Source: Anodontia alba (taxonomy: Eukaryota > Mollusca > Bivalvia > Lucinida > Lucinidae). From it: 64,000 nt of DNA. Positions 11,696-23,117 of the stretch are shown piece by piece. Under the pieces are notes generated by a model. That model was given only the letters and a program-made list of their open reading frames with translations, had not been told where the DNA came from and did not search any database. The translations under genes were made by a program, and so were the position numbers. Numbering within the stretch: position 1 is the first letter of the stretch; each line of letters opens with the position of its first letter. The stretch lies in contig OZ024824.1 of assembly GCA_964016985.1 (NCBI GenBank), forward strand, positions 43,058,660 through 43,122,659, given 5' to 3'.

Positions 11696-11790
11696 TATTC
11701 ACCCTAAATTTTCGGATAGATCCTGAGCAAACAGTGTAGACTAGAAAGATACGTCTGATCAGTGTGCACACTGTTTGTCAGTCAATCAGC
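11696..11790. mobile_element. MITE-B copy, diverged
   Basis: ACCCTAAATTTTCGGATAGA, CTGAGCAAACAGTGTAGACT and TGCACACTGTTTGTCAGTC. Confidence 0.55.
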
Positions 11791-11875
11791 AGTGCTTAGA
11801 CTCACTACAGATACAGTACATGTATTAAAATTAGGCACGTTGAAATTTTGAGGCACGTATGGAAGGAGTCAAGGT

Positions 11876-11912
11876 TGTGTGTGTGTGTGTGTGTGGTGGG
11901 GGGGGGGGGGGG
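11876..11912. repeat. (GT)n followed by a G run
   Basis: About nine GT units then GGTGGG and a run of at least 14 G. Confidence 0.85.
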
Positions 11913-12117
11913 AGAGGGGTGCGTATACGGTACTACAATGCACAACATAATCCGAGTCTTCTCTAAGTATACAGAATGGTTTTAATTTACTTTTTATTCG
12001 TGTCCACGTTCAGCTCTAGGAAGAGTTATGTTTTCTTTCACAAATACTTTGAAATACATAATGGTGTCTTACAAAATAATTCAGCCAAAGACCTTTGTTA
12101 TATAACCTATACAACTC

Positions 12118-12224
12118 CCCAGCTAGCATTCTACGTAAATCTACATCGGGCTATCATCGGCCCGTCAGCTACCCTGATGGGCCGATGACGGCCCGATATA
12201 GATTTACGTAGGATGCTGACTGGG
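12118..12224 (+). repeat. 107-bp palindrome, twin 1
   Basis: CCCAGCTAGCATTCTACGTA to its inverted TACGTAGGATGCTGACTGGG, with CATCGGCCCGTCAG and its complement inside. The loop is CAGCTACCCTGA. It is a foldback or short MITE. Confidence 0.85.
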
Positions 12225-12239
12225 TCTGGATTAATTCGG

Positions 12240-12350
12240 AAGATGGCAAATTGGTGATAGCTTCCTTATTTTTCACAGAAAATAGGCTTTGACAGTTCAT
12301 GCAAATTGTCTCAAAGACAATTTGCTTTGGAGACAATTTGCATGTATAAT
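12240..12350. mobile_element. MITE-C fragment
   Basis: GCAAATTGGTGATAG, AAATAGGCTTTGACAG and the palindrome GCAAATTGTCTCAAAGACAA TTTGC are present. The right half is missing beyond TGCATG. Confidence 0.55.
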
Positions 12351-12563
12351 AGTAATTATATTATGTGACCATAGTAGTATAGGCAGGCACTACTGACCAT
12401 TCGTGATTTCATGCATGTGTGATAGAACACACATGCCATGATAAAAAAGTATAAAGAGCATTGATAAATGTAGGGATAATGAAAATAATTTATAAGTTTC
12501 AAATAAATACTATACGATGGCCATTAGAATTCAGCCTGCAGACGAAACATATATTACATGTAT

Positions 12564-12670
12564 CCCAGTCAGCATTCTACGTAAATCTATATCGGGCCGT
12601 CATCGGCCCGTCAGGGTAGCTGACGGGCCGATGACGGCCCGATGTAGATTTACGTAGAATGCTGGCTGGG
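12564..12670 (-). repeat. 107-bp palindrome, twin 2
   Basis: Same length and arms as the copy at 12118, but the loop TCAGGGTAGCTG is its reverse complement, so the two copies are in opposite orientation, 339 bp apart. Confidence 0.85.
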
Positions 12671-12679
12671 TACATGTTA

Positions 12680-13520
12680 ACATAAAATCGTGTCAATCGG
12701 CCACCTATTTAGTCCTTGTGTATGGGAACTGAAACTTTGTCATCAGTTAAAAATCACAGCTGATCGTATCTTCAGACTACATTTTAGTGCACAAAAGAAA
12801 TGACTAATATACTAACGCATATATGGTCAAATGATACAACAATATTTGAACCAGCTGAATATATTTACGTCAAAATTTCAATAAAAGATATGTAATTATC
12901 ATGTCAGTGGTAAAAATACAACATATTAAATAACTTACCTTGCTATTTAAGTTCTTAAACTCCAAATTGCTTCTTTGTCATTCAATTATACAAGAAATTT
13001 GACAGTTATTAATAATTCCACAACACAATTTTATGTTCGTTTCGCGGTAGACTTTGACAATAATTGATGTGAACAAGTTCGTCAACACCTGTTTCAATAA
13101 TTCCCCTGATTTATCGCTCTCTCAATTTTGCGATAAAATTCTACCGGGATAAATGCTGGGATAAATGCTAATTCCTTTGGTCTAAAATATCTAACTTTTT
13201 ACTTTCAGGGTAGGCTCAACTTTTGATTTAAATGTCTAATATACAGCTAAGTTGCTCATGTGGTTGTAAATATGTATTAACCCTGTTTAATTCCACGCCC
13301 TAAATTTCGTCCTATTCAGTGTTTAGTTTTTCACAGTTCACTGAGCACATTATTTGTAATAGATTTTCAGTAGACACCTTAAATACAGTAGACATCACTT
13401 GAATCAATTCAACTTTAAATAAACCCTCTCAAGAACGGTTTAAGGTTTCTAACCTAATTTCAGACCAGGCAGAAAAATTCTTTTAACAATTTACGTCGCG
13501 TGCACTCTTCTGTCACACCT
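12680..13520. other. Unannotated AT-rich stretch
   Basis: No exon or repeat recognised. Confidence 0.35.
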
Positions 13521-13524
13521 ATTT

Positions 13525-13620
13525 CAAATATATAGAAAATTTCACTCCAAAAACTGAACATTTTCAGATAAAAAAAAATCTGATATATTTCTTATTTCTG
13601 CTCAAAACACAGATTGTGGA
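13525..13620 (-). mobile_element. MITE-A fragment fused to MITE-B
   Basis: Inverted right shoulder (TATATAGAAAATTTCACTCC, GCTCAAAACACAGATTGTGG) without the terminal repeat. It joins directly to half of a MITE-B hairpin at about 13621. Confidence 0.6.
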
Positions 13621-13699
13621 ACGCAGAACGCGGCGTCTGATCTGGGTCTCCACTGTTTGACAATTACCCTTTCGGGGGTTTCCAGACTGAAATGGGCTA
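13621..13699. mobile_element. MITE-B right half
   Basis: GCAGAACGCGGCGTCTGATC, CACTGTTTGACAATTACCC and TTTCCAGACTGAAATGGGCT; joined to a MITE-A fragment on its left. Confidence 0.6.
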
Positions 13700-13798
13700 A
13701 GACAACTTTTAAAGACAGTACTAATAGATTTTATTGTAATACGTTTCATTCATTTTTTATTTATTTTAAGATGCCCACTTATAAAGCCTGTGCCTTTG

Positions 13799-13915
13799 TT
13801 AACCCATTTATGCCTAGCGTCCAATAAATGGGACCTTTGCAGACAGTGTAGATCCAGATCAGACGCCGTAGATCGCGGTGTCTGACCAGGATCAACACCG
13901 TTTGCATTAAGTACT
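13799..13915. mobile_element. MITE-B copy
   Basis: MITE-B has the hairpin CAGATCAGACGCCG / CGGTGTCTGACC between CAGTGTAGA.CC arms. This copy begins TTAACCCATTTATGCCTAGC. It is present in duplication copy 1 only. Confidence 0.65.
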
Positions 13916-14354
13916 GGCATTCATATAAAAGATGATAACAGTATATGTAATGGGACATCCCTTCACTTGGAAGTGGACAGACCTTACATTCCCCTTTTTT
14001 GTCTTCCCTTTTTATGCTTTTAAAAGGGAAAGGCAGGGATTGATAAAAAGTGTAACTGAAATTATAGAACGATTGATGCAAATCTGACCAAATGTTTGTC
14101 ACGAAAACAGCACCCTTTTCTGCCAGAAAGATTTTATTAATTAGAAACCCATTAAAAAAATGGCGACGCCCTTGGCAATGGTCTTGACACTTTTAAACGT
14201 CATGAACTTGCTTTATATTTATTTATTTTTTTAAATCTAGTTTGCTTTTTGATATTAAGAGGAGCAGTTTAGTACATGTTTATTGAAGGAAATTTTGCAC
14301 CAGTGTGGCCGCTTATGATTTGTATAAAAACGTAATATCACTTTTACAGACAAC

Positions 14355-14631
14355 CTCACGAAAACACGCCTGTATAATTTTGACCCCCTTAAACCCCACT
14401 TTTATCTAGTAAAACTGGGGTTTACAGGGGTATATATTATTTTTCTTATTTCTGCTCAAAAACATAGATTGTGGGTACTCGTTAGAACCGCCTCGCCGTG
14501 CGGTTCTAACGAGTACCCACAATCTATGTTTTGAGCAGAAATATGTAAAAATATCAGAATTTTTCATCGGAAAATTTTCCGATTTTTGTTGTTTAATTTT
14601 CAATATATTTGAATAGGCGTGTTTTCGTAAT
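14355..14631 (+). mobile_element. MITE-A copy within duplication copy 1
   Basis: Complete TIRs and hairpin, with centre GCCGTGCGG. It occupies the same place as the copy at 59342-59618 in the paralogous segment, so it predates that duplication. Confidence 0.83.
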
Positions 14632-15439
14632 GTGCTGAACTTACACTATTTTATACACGATGTCGCATAAACTGACAACAAACTAAATAAACAAATACAC
14701 GGTGTAACTTTTTTGTTGCCATTACCATTACCATTATTATTATGTGTATGTTAAATATTCTTTTCAAAGCCCGCCTTGATCAAAGCTCTTTTATACTTTG
14801 AATACGAGAACCGGATACACTTCAATGGTAGACTTAACGCCATTTTGTACAAGGGAAATAACTTTTATATCTTCTTGTTTGCTTTCCTGTACATCAAGCC
14901 GCTTCTGAAACAAGGGGCTTGATGTACTCGAAAGCAAACATGGTGGGTTGGAGGGCATGGGGCAAATTCTTTCCTTTAAAAATAGATTCCTTTTTAAAAA
15001 CGAGGCAACACGGTTTTGACACAGTTGCCACCTCTAAAAAGTGTATCAGTTCACCTCAATGGCATATTTCAGTCAGCGTGTCTTTCTGTCTGTCTGTCGC
15101 TTTCGCTTCATCTGTCTGTCTGTCTAGAAAGAACCAACGGGTCGCGATATTAGTTCTTGGGCATAACTGGCACACACACCAACCGTTGTCTAGCATTCGA
15201 GGACCAAGCGTTGGTTCTGGCATATCGTTGTAGATGTTCGATACCGTTGTCGACAGCAGCGTATTTCTGTTTTAAAGGGCAAGAGATACTTGGTAGATTT
15301 TCCACCGACTTTTACAAGAAGACAATTTTCTTTACTACTAGGTGTTGTTGTTGACAAAAAAATGTGTTTATTATATAGTAGGATGCACTTGTTTACAAAT
15401 AAGGCTAACTTATTCTTTACCACACTATGGATCTATGTG

Positions 15440-15653
15440 CAAATTTAGCAGACGACAGACATTTTGTGATATTTTTTTCTTATTTTTCCCCAGCGAACAG
15501 ACTGTTCTGGGTCTCTTCACTTATATTTTAACTTTTCATGCAAACGATGTCCTTTGGAATTTCCATGAAACGTCAAAGCTGTTTTCTGGGAAAAAAAGAA
15601 GACACGTATTCCAAAATGTCGTCTGCTGATTTTTTTACCCAGAGTGCTAAGCG
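15440..15653. mobile_element. MITE-C copy (duplication copy 1)
   Basis: MITE-C has ends with GCAAATTTAGCAGACGAC / GTCGTCTGCTGA, flanked by AAC.CTTAGCATGCTGGGT-like sequence, and an inner palindrome TTGACATTTCATGCAAATTG. This copy matches 60785-61006 in the second duplication copy. Confidence 0.68.
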
Positions 15654-16099
15654 TTAATGAACAGTTTTCAGAACACCGTGACGTTAAATATTATACAATT
15701 ATTGACTACAGAGGTATTGGACATGACGTGATACTAATATTGACCGAGGCGATAGCCGAGGTCAATATTGGTATTCAGTGTTGGATATCAACCTAATATC
15801 CTACTCCTCAATAGTAAATTATTGTTTAATTATATAGTTTGTCTTTTCTCTTGATAACTGTGGCAATAACAGTCAATACCAGACCCCATTAATATAAACA
15901 GCGCGCGAAGACGTCGGCGTCACTACTGGCGACGTCACTAAAGGAAGGCGCGCACAAGCCGGTGAACATCAGATATATTCATGCACACATATGTCTGCAC
16001 ACAATTTCCCTTCTTGAAAGGGGTTTACTCTAAAAGTGATCCATTTGATCCCAACTTCTTTCATCTTGAAGAAAATTCCTTTTAAGATAGAAGGCAAAA

Positions 16100-16895
16100 A
16101 CACATTTGATGTAGTTGCCTACACTAATCAAAGCACTGACAGCACTGGTGGGTCGACTGTCTCTGAGTGTAGGCTGGCAAAATGGTCCTGAACCTAAGAT
16201 TGTTTCATTTTCACCCTTAACTTCCTTGCTGTATAACAAACTTGATATAGTTGCTTACACTAATCAAAGCACTGACAGCACTGGTGGGTCGACTGTCTTG
16301 AGTGTAGGCTGGCAAAATGGTCCTGAACCTAAGATTGTTTCATTTTCACCCTGAACTTCCTTGCTGTATAACAAACTTGATATAGTTGCCTACACTAATC
16401 AAAGCACTGACAGCACTGGTGGGTCGACTGTCTCTGAGTGGTGGCTGGCAAAGTGGTCCTGAACCTAAGATTGTTTCATTTTCACCCTTAACTTCCTTGC
16501 TGTATAACAAACTTGATATTAGTTGCCTACACTAATCAAAGCACTGACAGTACTGATGGGTCGACTGTCTTGAGTGTAGGCTGGCAAAATGGTCCAGAAC
16601 CTAAGATTGTTTCATTTTCACCCTTAACTTCCTTGCTGTATAACAAACTTGATATAGTTGCTTACACTAATCAAAGCACTGACAGCACTGGTGGGTCGAC
16701 TGTCTTGAGTGTAGGCTGGCAAAATGGTCCTGAACCTAAGATTGTTTCATTTTCACCCTTAACTTCCTTGCTGTATAACAAACTTGATATAGTTGCCTAC
16801 ACTAATCAAAGCACTGACAGCACTGCCGGGTCGACTGTCTCTGAGTGGAGGCTGGCAAAATGATCCTGAACTTAAGATTGTTTTATTTAACCCTT
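16100..16895. repeat. Tandem array, ~135-bp unit, about six copies
   Basis: GTTGC(C/T)TACACTAATCAAAGC begins units near 16114, 16250, 16385, 16522, 16657 and 16792, spaced 135-137 bp. Units are highly alike and include GGTGGGTCGACTGTC. The 136-bp units break any long frame; ORFs of 79 and 116 codons here are read-through of the array. Confidence 0.9.
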
Positions 16896-17000
16896 AATTT
16901 TCGAAGTTGAGCAAACAATGCAGACCCTGATCAGACGATGCGTTCTGCAGCATCTGATCTTGGTTTGCACTGTTTACCAATGTCCCAGTCCAGGTTTTAC
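16884..17000. mobile_element. MITE-B copy abutting the 135-bp array
   Basis: GAGCAAACAATGCAGACCCT, GATCAGACGATGCGTTCTGC AGCATCTGATC and TTTGCACTGTTTACCAATG. Confidence 0.62.
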
Positions 17001-17222
17001 AGATAACCATCTTTACATAGCACTCTGACGTCACAGTAACAGGAGTAGCGCGGCTATAAATAACCGTTACCTGAATTTTGTACAAACGCGCTGTTTAATT
17101 TCATCGGTCAATGATAATCACGTGGACAACAACCTTGGGGGAATTTTGGTGTATGTATACTTCGGCTCGATTGCCAACAATCCGACCCCAAAAAGGTGTT
17201 TTGTATTCCTCTAAGTAGCTGT

Positions 17223-17448
17223 GTTAACCTTTACTATATTTTTTGGCAAATTCAGTAGACGACAGACTGATGATATATTTCAAAAAAAAAAACAAAACAA
17301 AAAAAACAGGTTTTAACATTTCATGCAAATTGTCTCCGGTGGAGACAATTTGCATGAAATATCAAAACATGTTTTTTTCTGCGAAAATTGAGAAAAATAG
17401 TTCAATAGGTCGTCTGCTGAAAATTTTACCCCGAGTGCTAAGGGTTTA
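17223..17448. mobile_element. MITE-C copy
   Basis: GGCAAATTCAGTAGACGACA at left, GGTCGTCTGCTGAAAATTTT at right, centre CAAATTGTCTCCGGTGGAGA CAATTTG. The outer ends GTTAACC and GCTAAGGGTTTAA are inverted. Confidence 0.75.
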
Positions 17449-17639
17449 AGCTGGAAGAACTGGACCAAGCTCACTTTCTTACCAGGAGTCGTTTTCGTAA
17501 AACTAGCTTTCCTCTTTGTCTCTTTCTGTATCAAACAGTATCAAGTTGCAAGTAATACATCTAAAGTCACCAGATCCAGATGCGGATCCCGGATTATTTA
17601 ATATGGTGTTCAAAATGTGGGGTGTTGGGTCGATGTGAT

Positions 17640-17790
17640 CAGATTACCGTACTTACTCTAAATATTTGGTCATACATGTCTGAGCAAACAGTATCGAATC
17701 AGATCAGAAGCCACAAAACAGTGGACCGATCAGACGCCACAGAACGTGGCGTCTGATCAGAGTTAACACTGTTTGACACTCATCTAGTTA
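17640..17790. mobile_element. MITE-B copy
   Basis: TACCGTACTTACTCTAAATA, GTCTGAGCAAACAGTATCG and the palindrome GATCAGACGCCACAGAACGT GGCGTCTGATC. Confidence 0.68.
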
Positions 17791-17825
17791 TTTTAGATAC
17801 ATAGTAAAATGGATTTGTTATCCAA

Positions 17826-18480
17826 ACGCTTAAAAAAACGATGGGGATATTATTAACGACTCCGTCCGTCCGTATTTCCGTCCGTCCGACCGACCGACCG
17901 ACCGTCCGTCATGCTATCTCCTAAACCATTGGGCGGAATTCTACCAAACTTGCTATATCACTTCCCCTCATGATAAGGGCGTGCAAGAGCAGAATTATTT
18001 TTCTGTGCGTCCGTCCGTCGTCCGTCCATTTGACTTTCACACTACCGCCTCCTAAACCACTGGGCGGAATTCAACTAAACTTGCTACATCACTTCCCTTC
18101 AATGGTTAGTGTGTGCGAGAACAACATTATTTTCCGTGTGTCCGTCCGTGTGTTCGTCGTCCGTCCATCTGTCTGTCAAGCTATCTCCCCATAAATCACT
18201 TGAATCGTCACGCTATCTCCTCCTAAACCGCTAAGCGGAATTCAACCAAACTTGCTACTTCATTTTCCCTCATCGTTAGGTTATGCGAGAGCAACATTCT
18301 TTTTCCGTCCGTCCGTCTGGCGTCTGTCCATCTGTTCGTCACTCTATCTCCTCCTGAATCACAGGGCGGAATTTAATCAAACTTGATATATGACGTCCCC
18401 TTATGGTAAGGGTGTGGGAGAGCAAGTCCGTCCATCTGTCATGCTATTAGCAACATTAGCAATGGCGCGCCATCGACTGC
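17826..18480 (-). mobile_element. CCGT-rich tandem-core element
   Basis: Opens with CCGTCCGTCC and CGACCGACCGACCGACCG (about 17867-17910). Four to five diverged units of 130-170 bp follow, with CTATCTCCTCCTAAACC, GGGCGGAATTCAACCAAACT and TTGCTACATCACTTCCC, each with CCGTCCGTCC. This is the minus-strand arrangement of the ACGG elements. The ends are not clear. Confidence 0.55.
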
Positions 18481-18789
18481 TCATTTTAGTGGAATTTTTA
18501 GAAGACGTATAATGTAAATGTAAACAGTAAGGTGTGCGAATATTTTGAGTTAATAAGGTATCCATAATTTATCTAAAATTTCCTATGAAAATAAAATTTT
18601 GAATCAAGGCGAAGGGAGTCGGGGAGAGTGACCAATCCGCCCCTCATATCTTCCTTCTACACAATGTATGTGTTAATTAAGGGAAGAGTTACAAGAACTC
18701 AAACTGGCTTCGTATTGTTGCTTGCATGCATCCCTTGTAGACCAGTCATTAGGATTTGTTCAAAGTGCACTCTATAGTCGGTGTTCTTA

Positions 18790-18960
18790 GTACCGGGACT
18801 GGAAACATTTGGTACATGCTTGCTATTTTTTCAAGGAATACAACTGCTCTACTTCCTGTTTGCTTTCCTGCTCACCAAGCCGCGTCTGAAAATGGGTTTA
18901 CTCTAATTAAAAATAATTTACTCCCATTATCTCACATTCTTTGCAGTTTCCTCTGAGTCT
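18790..18960. mobile_element. MITE-F fragment
   Basis: ACCGGGACTGGAAACATTTG, CTTCCTGTTTGCTTTCCTGC TCACC and TTTACTCTAATTAAAAATAA TTTACTCCC. Confidence 0.5.
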
Positions 18961-19022
18961 ACGCTCTGAGTTTACCCAGGACTGTATACATTTGAGCCGC
19001 AACGTGAGAAAATCTTTTTTTG

Positions 19023-20330
19023 TGAAATGTGCGTTCAACGAAGACTCAAATCAGTCTGAGAAAACCTATTTTCTGACATGTGCGTTCAACGAAGACTCAA
19101 ATCAGTCTGAGAAAACGTACTATTTGACATGTGAGTTCAACGAAGACTCAAATCAGTCTGAGAAAACATAATTTCTGACATGTGATTTCAACGAAGACTC
19201 AAATCAGTCTGAGAAAACGTACTTTCTGACATGGCGTTCAACGAAGACTCAAATCAGTCCGAGAAAACGTACTTTCTGAAATGTGCGTTCAACGAAGACT
19301 ATAATCAGTCTAAGAAAACATACTTTCTGACATGTGAGTTCAACGAAGACTCAAATCAGTCTGAGAAAACATATTTTCTGAAATGTACGTCCAACGAAGA
19401 CTCAAATCAGTCTGACAAAACCTATTTTCTGAAATGTGCGTTCAGCGAAGACTCAAATCAGTCTGAGAAAACATACTTTCTGAAATGTGCGTTCAACGAA
19501 GACTCAAATCAGTCTGAGAAAACATACTTTCTGACATGTGCGTTCAACGAAGACTCAAATCAGTCTGAGAAAACGTATTTTCTGAAATGTGCGTTTAACG
19601 AAGACTCAAATCAGTCTGACAAAACCTATTTTCTGAAATGTACGTTCAACGAAGACTCAAATCAGTCTGAGAAAACATACTTTCTGAAATGTGCGTTCAA
19701 CGAAGACTCAAATCAGTCTGAGAAAACATACTACTTTCTGACATGTGAGTTCAACGAAGACTCAAATCAGTCTGAGAAAACGTACTTTCTGACATGTGAG
19801 TTCAACGAAGACCCAAATCAGTCTGAGAAAACATACTTTCTGACATGTGAGTTCAACGAAGACTCAAATCAGTCTGACAAAACGTACTTTCTGACATGGC
19901 GTTCAACGAAGACTCAAATCAGTCTGAGAAAACATACTTTCTGAAATGTGCGTTCAATGAAGACTCAAATCAGTCTGAGAAAACATACTTTCTGACATGT
20001 GAGTTCAACAAAGACTCAAATCAGTCTGAGAAAACATACTTTCTGACATGTGAGTTCAACGAAGACTCAAATCAGTCTGAGAAAACGTACTTTCTGACAT
20101 GTGAGTTCAACGAAGACTCAAATCAGTCTGAGAAAACATACTTTCTAACATGTGCGTTCAACGAAGACTCAAATCAGTCTGAGAAAAAATACTTTCTGAC
20201 ATGTGCGTTCAACGAAGACTCAAATCAGTCATAGAAAACGTACTTTCTGACATGGCGATCAACGAAGACTCAAATCAGTCTGAGAAAACATACTTTCTGA
20301 CATGTGAGTTCAACGAAAACTCATATCCGT
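19023..20330. repeat. 51-bp minisatellite, about 25 copies
   Basis: The unit is TGTGCGTTCAACGAAGACTC AAATCAGTCTGAGAAAACAT ACTTTCTGACA. As 51 = 3 x 17, plus-strand frames read a 17-residue repeat (FNEDSNQSEKTYFLTCA) for up to 237 codons, broken where one base is lost (CATGGCG for CATGTGCG) and by TAA. No signal peptide, splice context or unique ends support a gene. The word GAAGACTCAAATCAGTCTG resembles MITE-D sequence. Confidence 0.88.
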
Positions 20331-20490
20331 CTGCGCATTGGCACAATATGATCAGGGTTTTCGAAGTCCGCTTGAAGAAACTTTGCATCCCTGGTTATCC
20401 AAAACGCGCCCAGTGAAGATCGTCAAAAGCGCAGGCTGATCTGAACCTTTGTTGGTCGCACATGTCCGAAGGTACCTTTTCTGCTGTTGC
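20322..20490. mobile_element. MITE-D copy flanking the 51-bp array
   Basis: CATATCCGTCTGCGCATTGG, TTGCATCCCTGGTTATCC and AGCGCAGGCTGATCTGAACC TTTGTTGGTCGCA. The array merges into its left end. Confidence 0.55.
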
Positions 20491-20740
20491 GGCTAATATT
20501 GCAAATGCTGTATATTACAGTGCGCAAATTCTAAGTACCACTTTCAGCTGGAGACCTGCTTTTAGTTCAAATATTTGTGTAATAATTTCTGCCAAACCAC
20601 AATAATTTACATACGAGTTTAGTATAAACATATTTTATTGCCATAATAACCATATTATAAATATACAGGCAAACGGGTTTGTCAACAAGTAATAACATTA
20701 ATTATGGTTCTTCACATATCATGTAAAGCAAGCCACTTGT

Positions 20741-20930
20741 GCTGACTCTAGTTATCTCAAATACTGATAACTCAAACTCCTGCTTAAGACAATCTAAATA
20801 AGTGCAATAGTGATTTAGTTTTCTATATAATCCTTACGTTCCAACTCCTTTTATCTCTACTGCTATAACTACTGCTATCTCAAACCAAATATTATGGTCT
20901 TGAAGTTTGAGATAACGAGAGTCGACTGCA
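20741..20930. mobile_element. pogo-like TIR MITE (GTTATCTC family)
   Basis: GCTGACTCTAGTTATCTCAA and TTGAGATAACGAGAGTCGAC TGC are inverted ends around 190 bp. They are related to the 29.3-kb element. Confidence 0.65.
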
Positions 20931-20964
20931 CTTGCATTTATTTATGAACATACAAAGAGGTCTG

Positions 20965-21130
20965 AATACACTTGTAGTTTTTTGCCAATTATACAAGGTA
21001 GACTACTTTCATGATTTCCTGTTTGCTTTCCTACTTCTGAAAAGGGATGTGTGTGGGAAGTGGGGGTGTGTGGGTAATAAAAATTTGACAGAGTTGCCTT
21101 CCCTGAAAGTATATCCATTCCCATTGAAGA
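20965..21130. mobile_element. MITE-F fragment
   Basis: TTGCCAATTATACAAGGTAG, GATTTCCTGTTTGCTTTCCT and GACAGAGTTGCCTTCCCTGA. Confidence 0.45.
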
Positions 21131-21134
21131 AAGT

Positions 21135-22500
21135 CAAATCTCGATTGCATTTAAGGGACATTGAACATAGAACGTCGCCAACATCGCTGCAACCACACGA
21201 CGTTGCAGGACGTTGTAAAGACGTTGTTGTGACGTGGTGTGTTCACTGGGTTGTATCTTGCATAGTATTATTCGCTATCGGTTGGACATGTTTTGTTGTT
21301 AAACTGTTTTATTTTTTGTTTTTGTTTTGTTTGTTTGTTTGTTTGTTGTAAGTTTGTTGTTGTTTGTTTGTTTTTTTTGTTGTTGTTTTTTGTAATATTT
21401 TTTATCTTATTATATTTGTTGTTGTTGTTGTTGTTGCAGTATTGAATGACCCCAATTTATACGGCTATTTCTATTAGATTTATGAAAAATATACCAAGCA
21501 AATACTCAACGCCATTTTGACGTCGCCGCGACGTCCTGATGAATAAATACCGGAGTGCTTTTAGAATCTGTCCGCCACTTAATCTTATCCTATCTGTAAA
21601 TAGTCCAGATAGAGATATGCTAAATATGATTCAATAACTAACCTAACCCTTACCGAACCCTTACTATCCGTGACCTAGCTCTATTTTAACCTTAACTTTA
21701 TGTGTAGTTAATGGGCATACGGACTCTCAGGCTAAAATCAGCAAGTAATGGCGAACAGATTCAAAAGTCTATCCTAAATAACTTATCTGATGACGATGAA
21801 GCGACGTTGTTACGACACTGTGTGGCTATCGGGTACCTTAATAAACAAGAAATATTGTAAACTTGAAGTTTTCGACCTACTGAACTGAGCTATACAATTT
21901 AAATACACCGTTCTTATTCCGTCACGCATGGACGCAGTCAACTATGAATCAGGAACCTTAAATGAAAATACAAATATTTTCCACATATTGAGTTACTAAA
22001 ATGCGATTTGATAGCAAAATGTTTACAAATACGTACTGATACTGACATTTGGCTATGTAGATATCTTTGTAAAGAACCTTTGATAACTGGTATTCTATCA
22101 TTTTGTAGTCATATGCGATAAGCTTATATAAGAATATCATTATACCTACCAACCCATTTTTTCTGTAGATGCGATTCTGTAAGGTAAAAAAAAAAATATC
22201 AAAGAGTATTAGTTCGATTCAGAGCTGCTATTTACATAAAACATAGGTGCTGTAGCTATCTTTAAAATTAATTGTTTTTTTTTTGTTTTTTTTTTATATT
22301 CAGTATTTCTGTTTTTCTATACTAATCAAATATTTGCAAGTAATTGAATAATATCACTGTTTACTTGTGACATCAGCGTAATGCTTACGTGACGTCATTC
22401 AAGAATAAAATGGCTTCCTACAACGCTTAAAATGTCATTCAAAAATAGTCTGGCGATTTTCTGACTGTAGCCAGGACAGTTTGAAGAAATAGAGGTATAT
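21135..22500. other. Intergenic stretch with ACGTTG words and GTT microsatellites
   Basis: GACGTTGCAGGACGTTGTAA AGACGTTG (21199) and GCGACGTTGTTACGACA (21801) may be ends of a decayed element. GTTT/GTT repeats fill 21300-21440. No gene seen. Confidence 0.4.
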
Positions 22501-22699
22501 TCAAAATATCATTTTTTTCTTCTGCTATTTATAAGTGGTGTTTGGTATTGAGAACCACATATACTTTTTGCACAAGAAGCTGAAATGGGTGTCCACAAAA
22601 ACACTATAGTGTTATTTTTAGGTAGCTCTCGTCTAACCCATTGTTGACTGAATAGACTCTCAATACCATATAGTCCTATAGAAAAAAAAAATGTTAAAA

Positions 22700-22785
22700 T
22701 ATTTGCAAACAGTGGAGACCCTGATCTGGGTCTGCACTGTTTGCCAATTACTCTTTTAGGGCTCTCCAGATTACAATGGGCTAAA
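22700..22785. mobile_element. MITE-B copy, deleted centre
   Basis: GCAAACAGTGGAGACCCTGA TCTGGGTCTGCACTGTTTGC, then AATTACTCTTTTAGGG and TCCAGATTACAATGGGCT. Confidence 0.62.
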
Positions 22786-22839
22786 CTGGAAGTGGCCATC
22801 CCATACAGACATGGCTTATTATTAGGTTTGTATATTCGA

Positions 22840-22875
<36 letters not shown>

Positions 22876-23117
22876 AAAAGAAAAACAAAGATAAATAAAT
22901 AAAAATAAAAATCTTCCTTGTTTATGTCTTTCGTCATTATAAAAAATCTTGTTGATTTCATATCGCAACAGGAACTTTAGGCGGATTTGGTCTTCGACTA
23001 TTAAAAGAAAAATCACATCTTTAGATTCCTGCTTTTATTTTTCTAACTTCTCGTTTTTCTGATATGTTCGCTGAATAATGTCGGTATAGACACTTAGTAG
23101 GCCTACCATCCAATTTA

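Larger units (their letters stand above)
13750..15653 (+). repeat. Old segmental duplication, copy 1
   Basis: Collinear with 57885-61006 in the shared blocks GGACAGACCTTACATTCCCC, CAAATCTGACCAAATGTTTG TCACGAAAA, AAACGTCATGAACTTGCTTT, MITE-A, TTTTATATCTTCTTG, CGAAAGCAAACATGGTGGGT and MITE-C. It lacks two insertions present in copy 2 and has its own MITE-B at about 13799-13915. Confidence 0.82.

Noticed and set aside
16115..16863. Repeat-protein ORFs of 79 and 116 codons
   Set aside because: They are read-through of a 135-137-bp tandem array whose units break the frame.
19231..19944. A 237-codon secreted repeat protein
   Set aside because: The frame is only the 51-bp minisatellite read through, with frameshifts and stops between units and no signal peptide or unique ends.
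20932..21351. A 139-codon plus-strand ORF with a hydrophobic end
   Set aside because: It begins in a MITE-F fragment and ends in a GTTT microsatellite; there is no conserved motif or splice context.
22509..22961. A 150-codon minus-strand ORF
   Set aside because: It depends on reading through a long A/T homopolymer as poly-Phe and covers part of a MITE-B.
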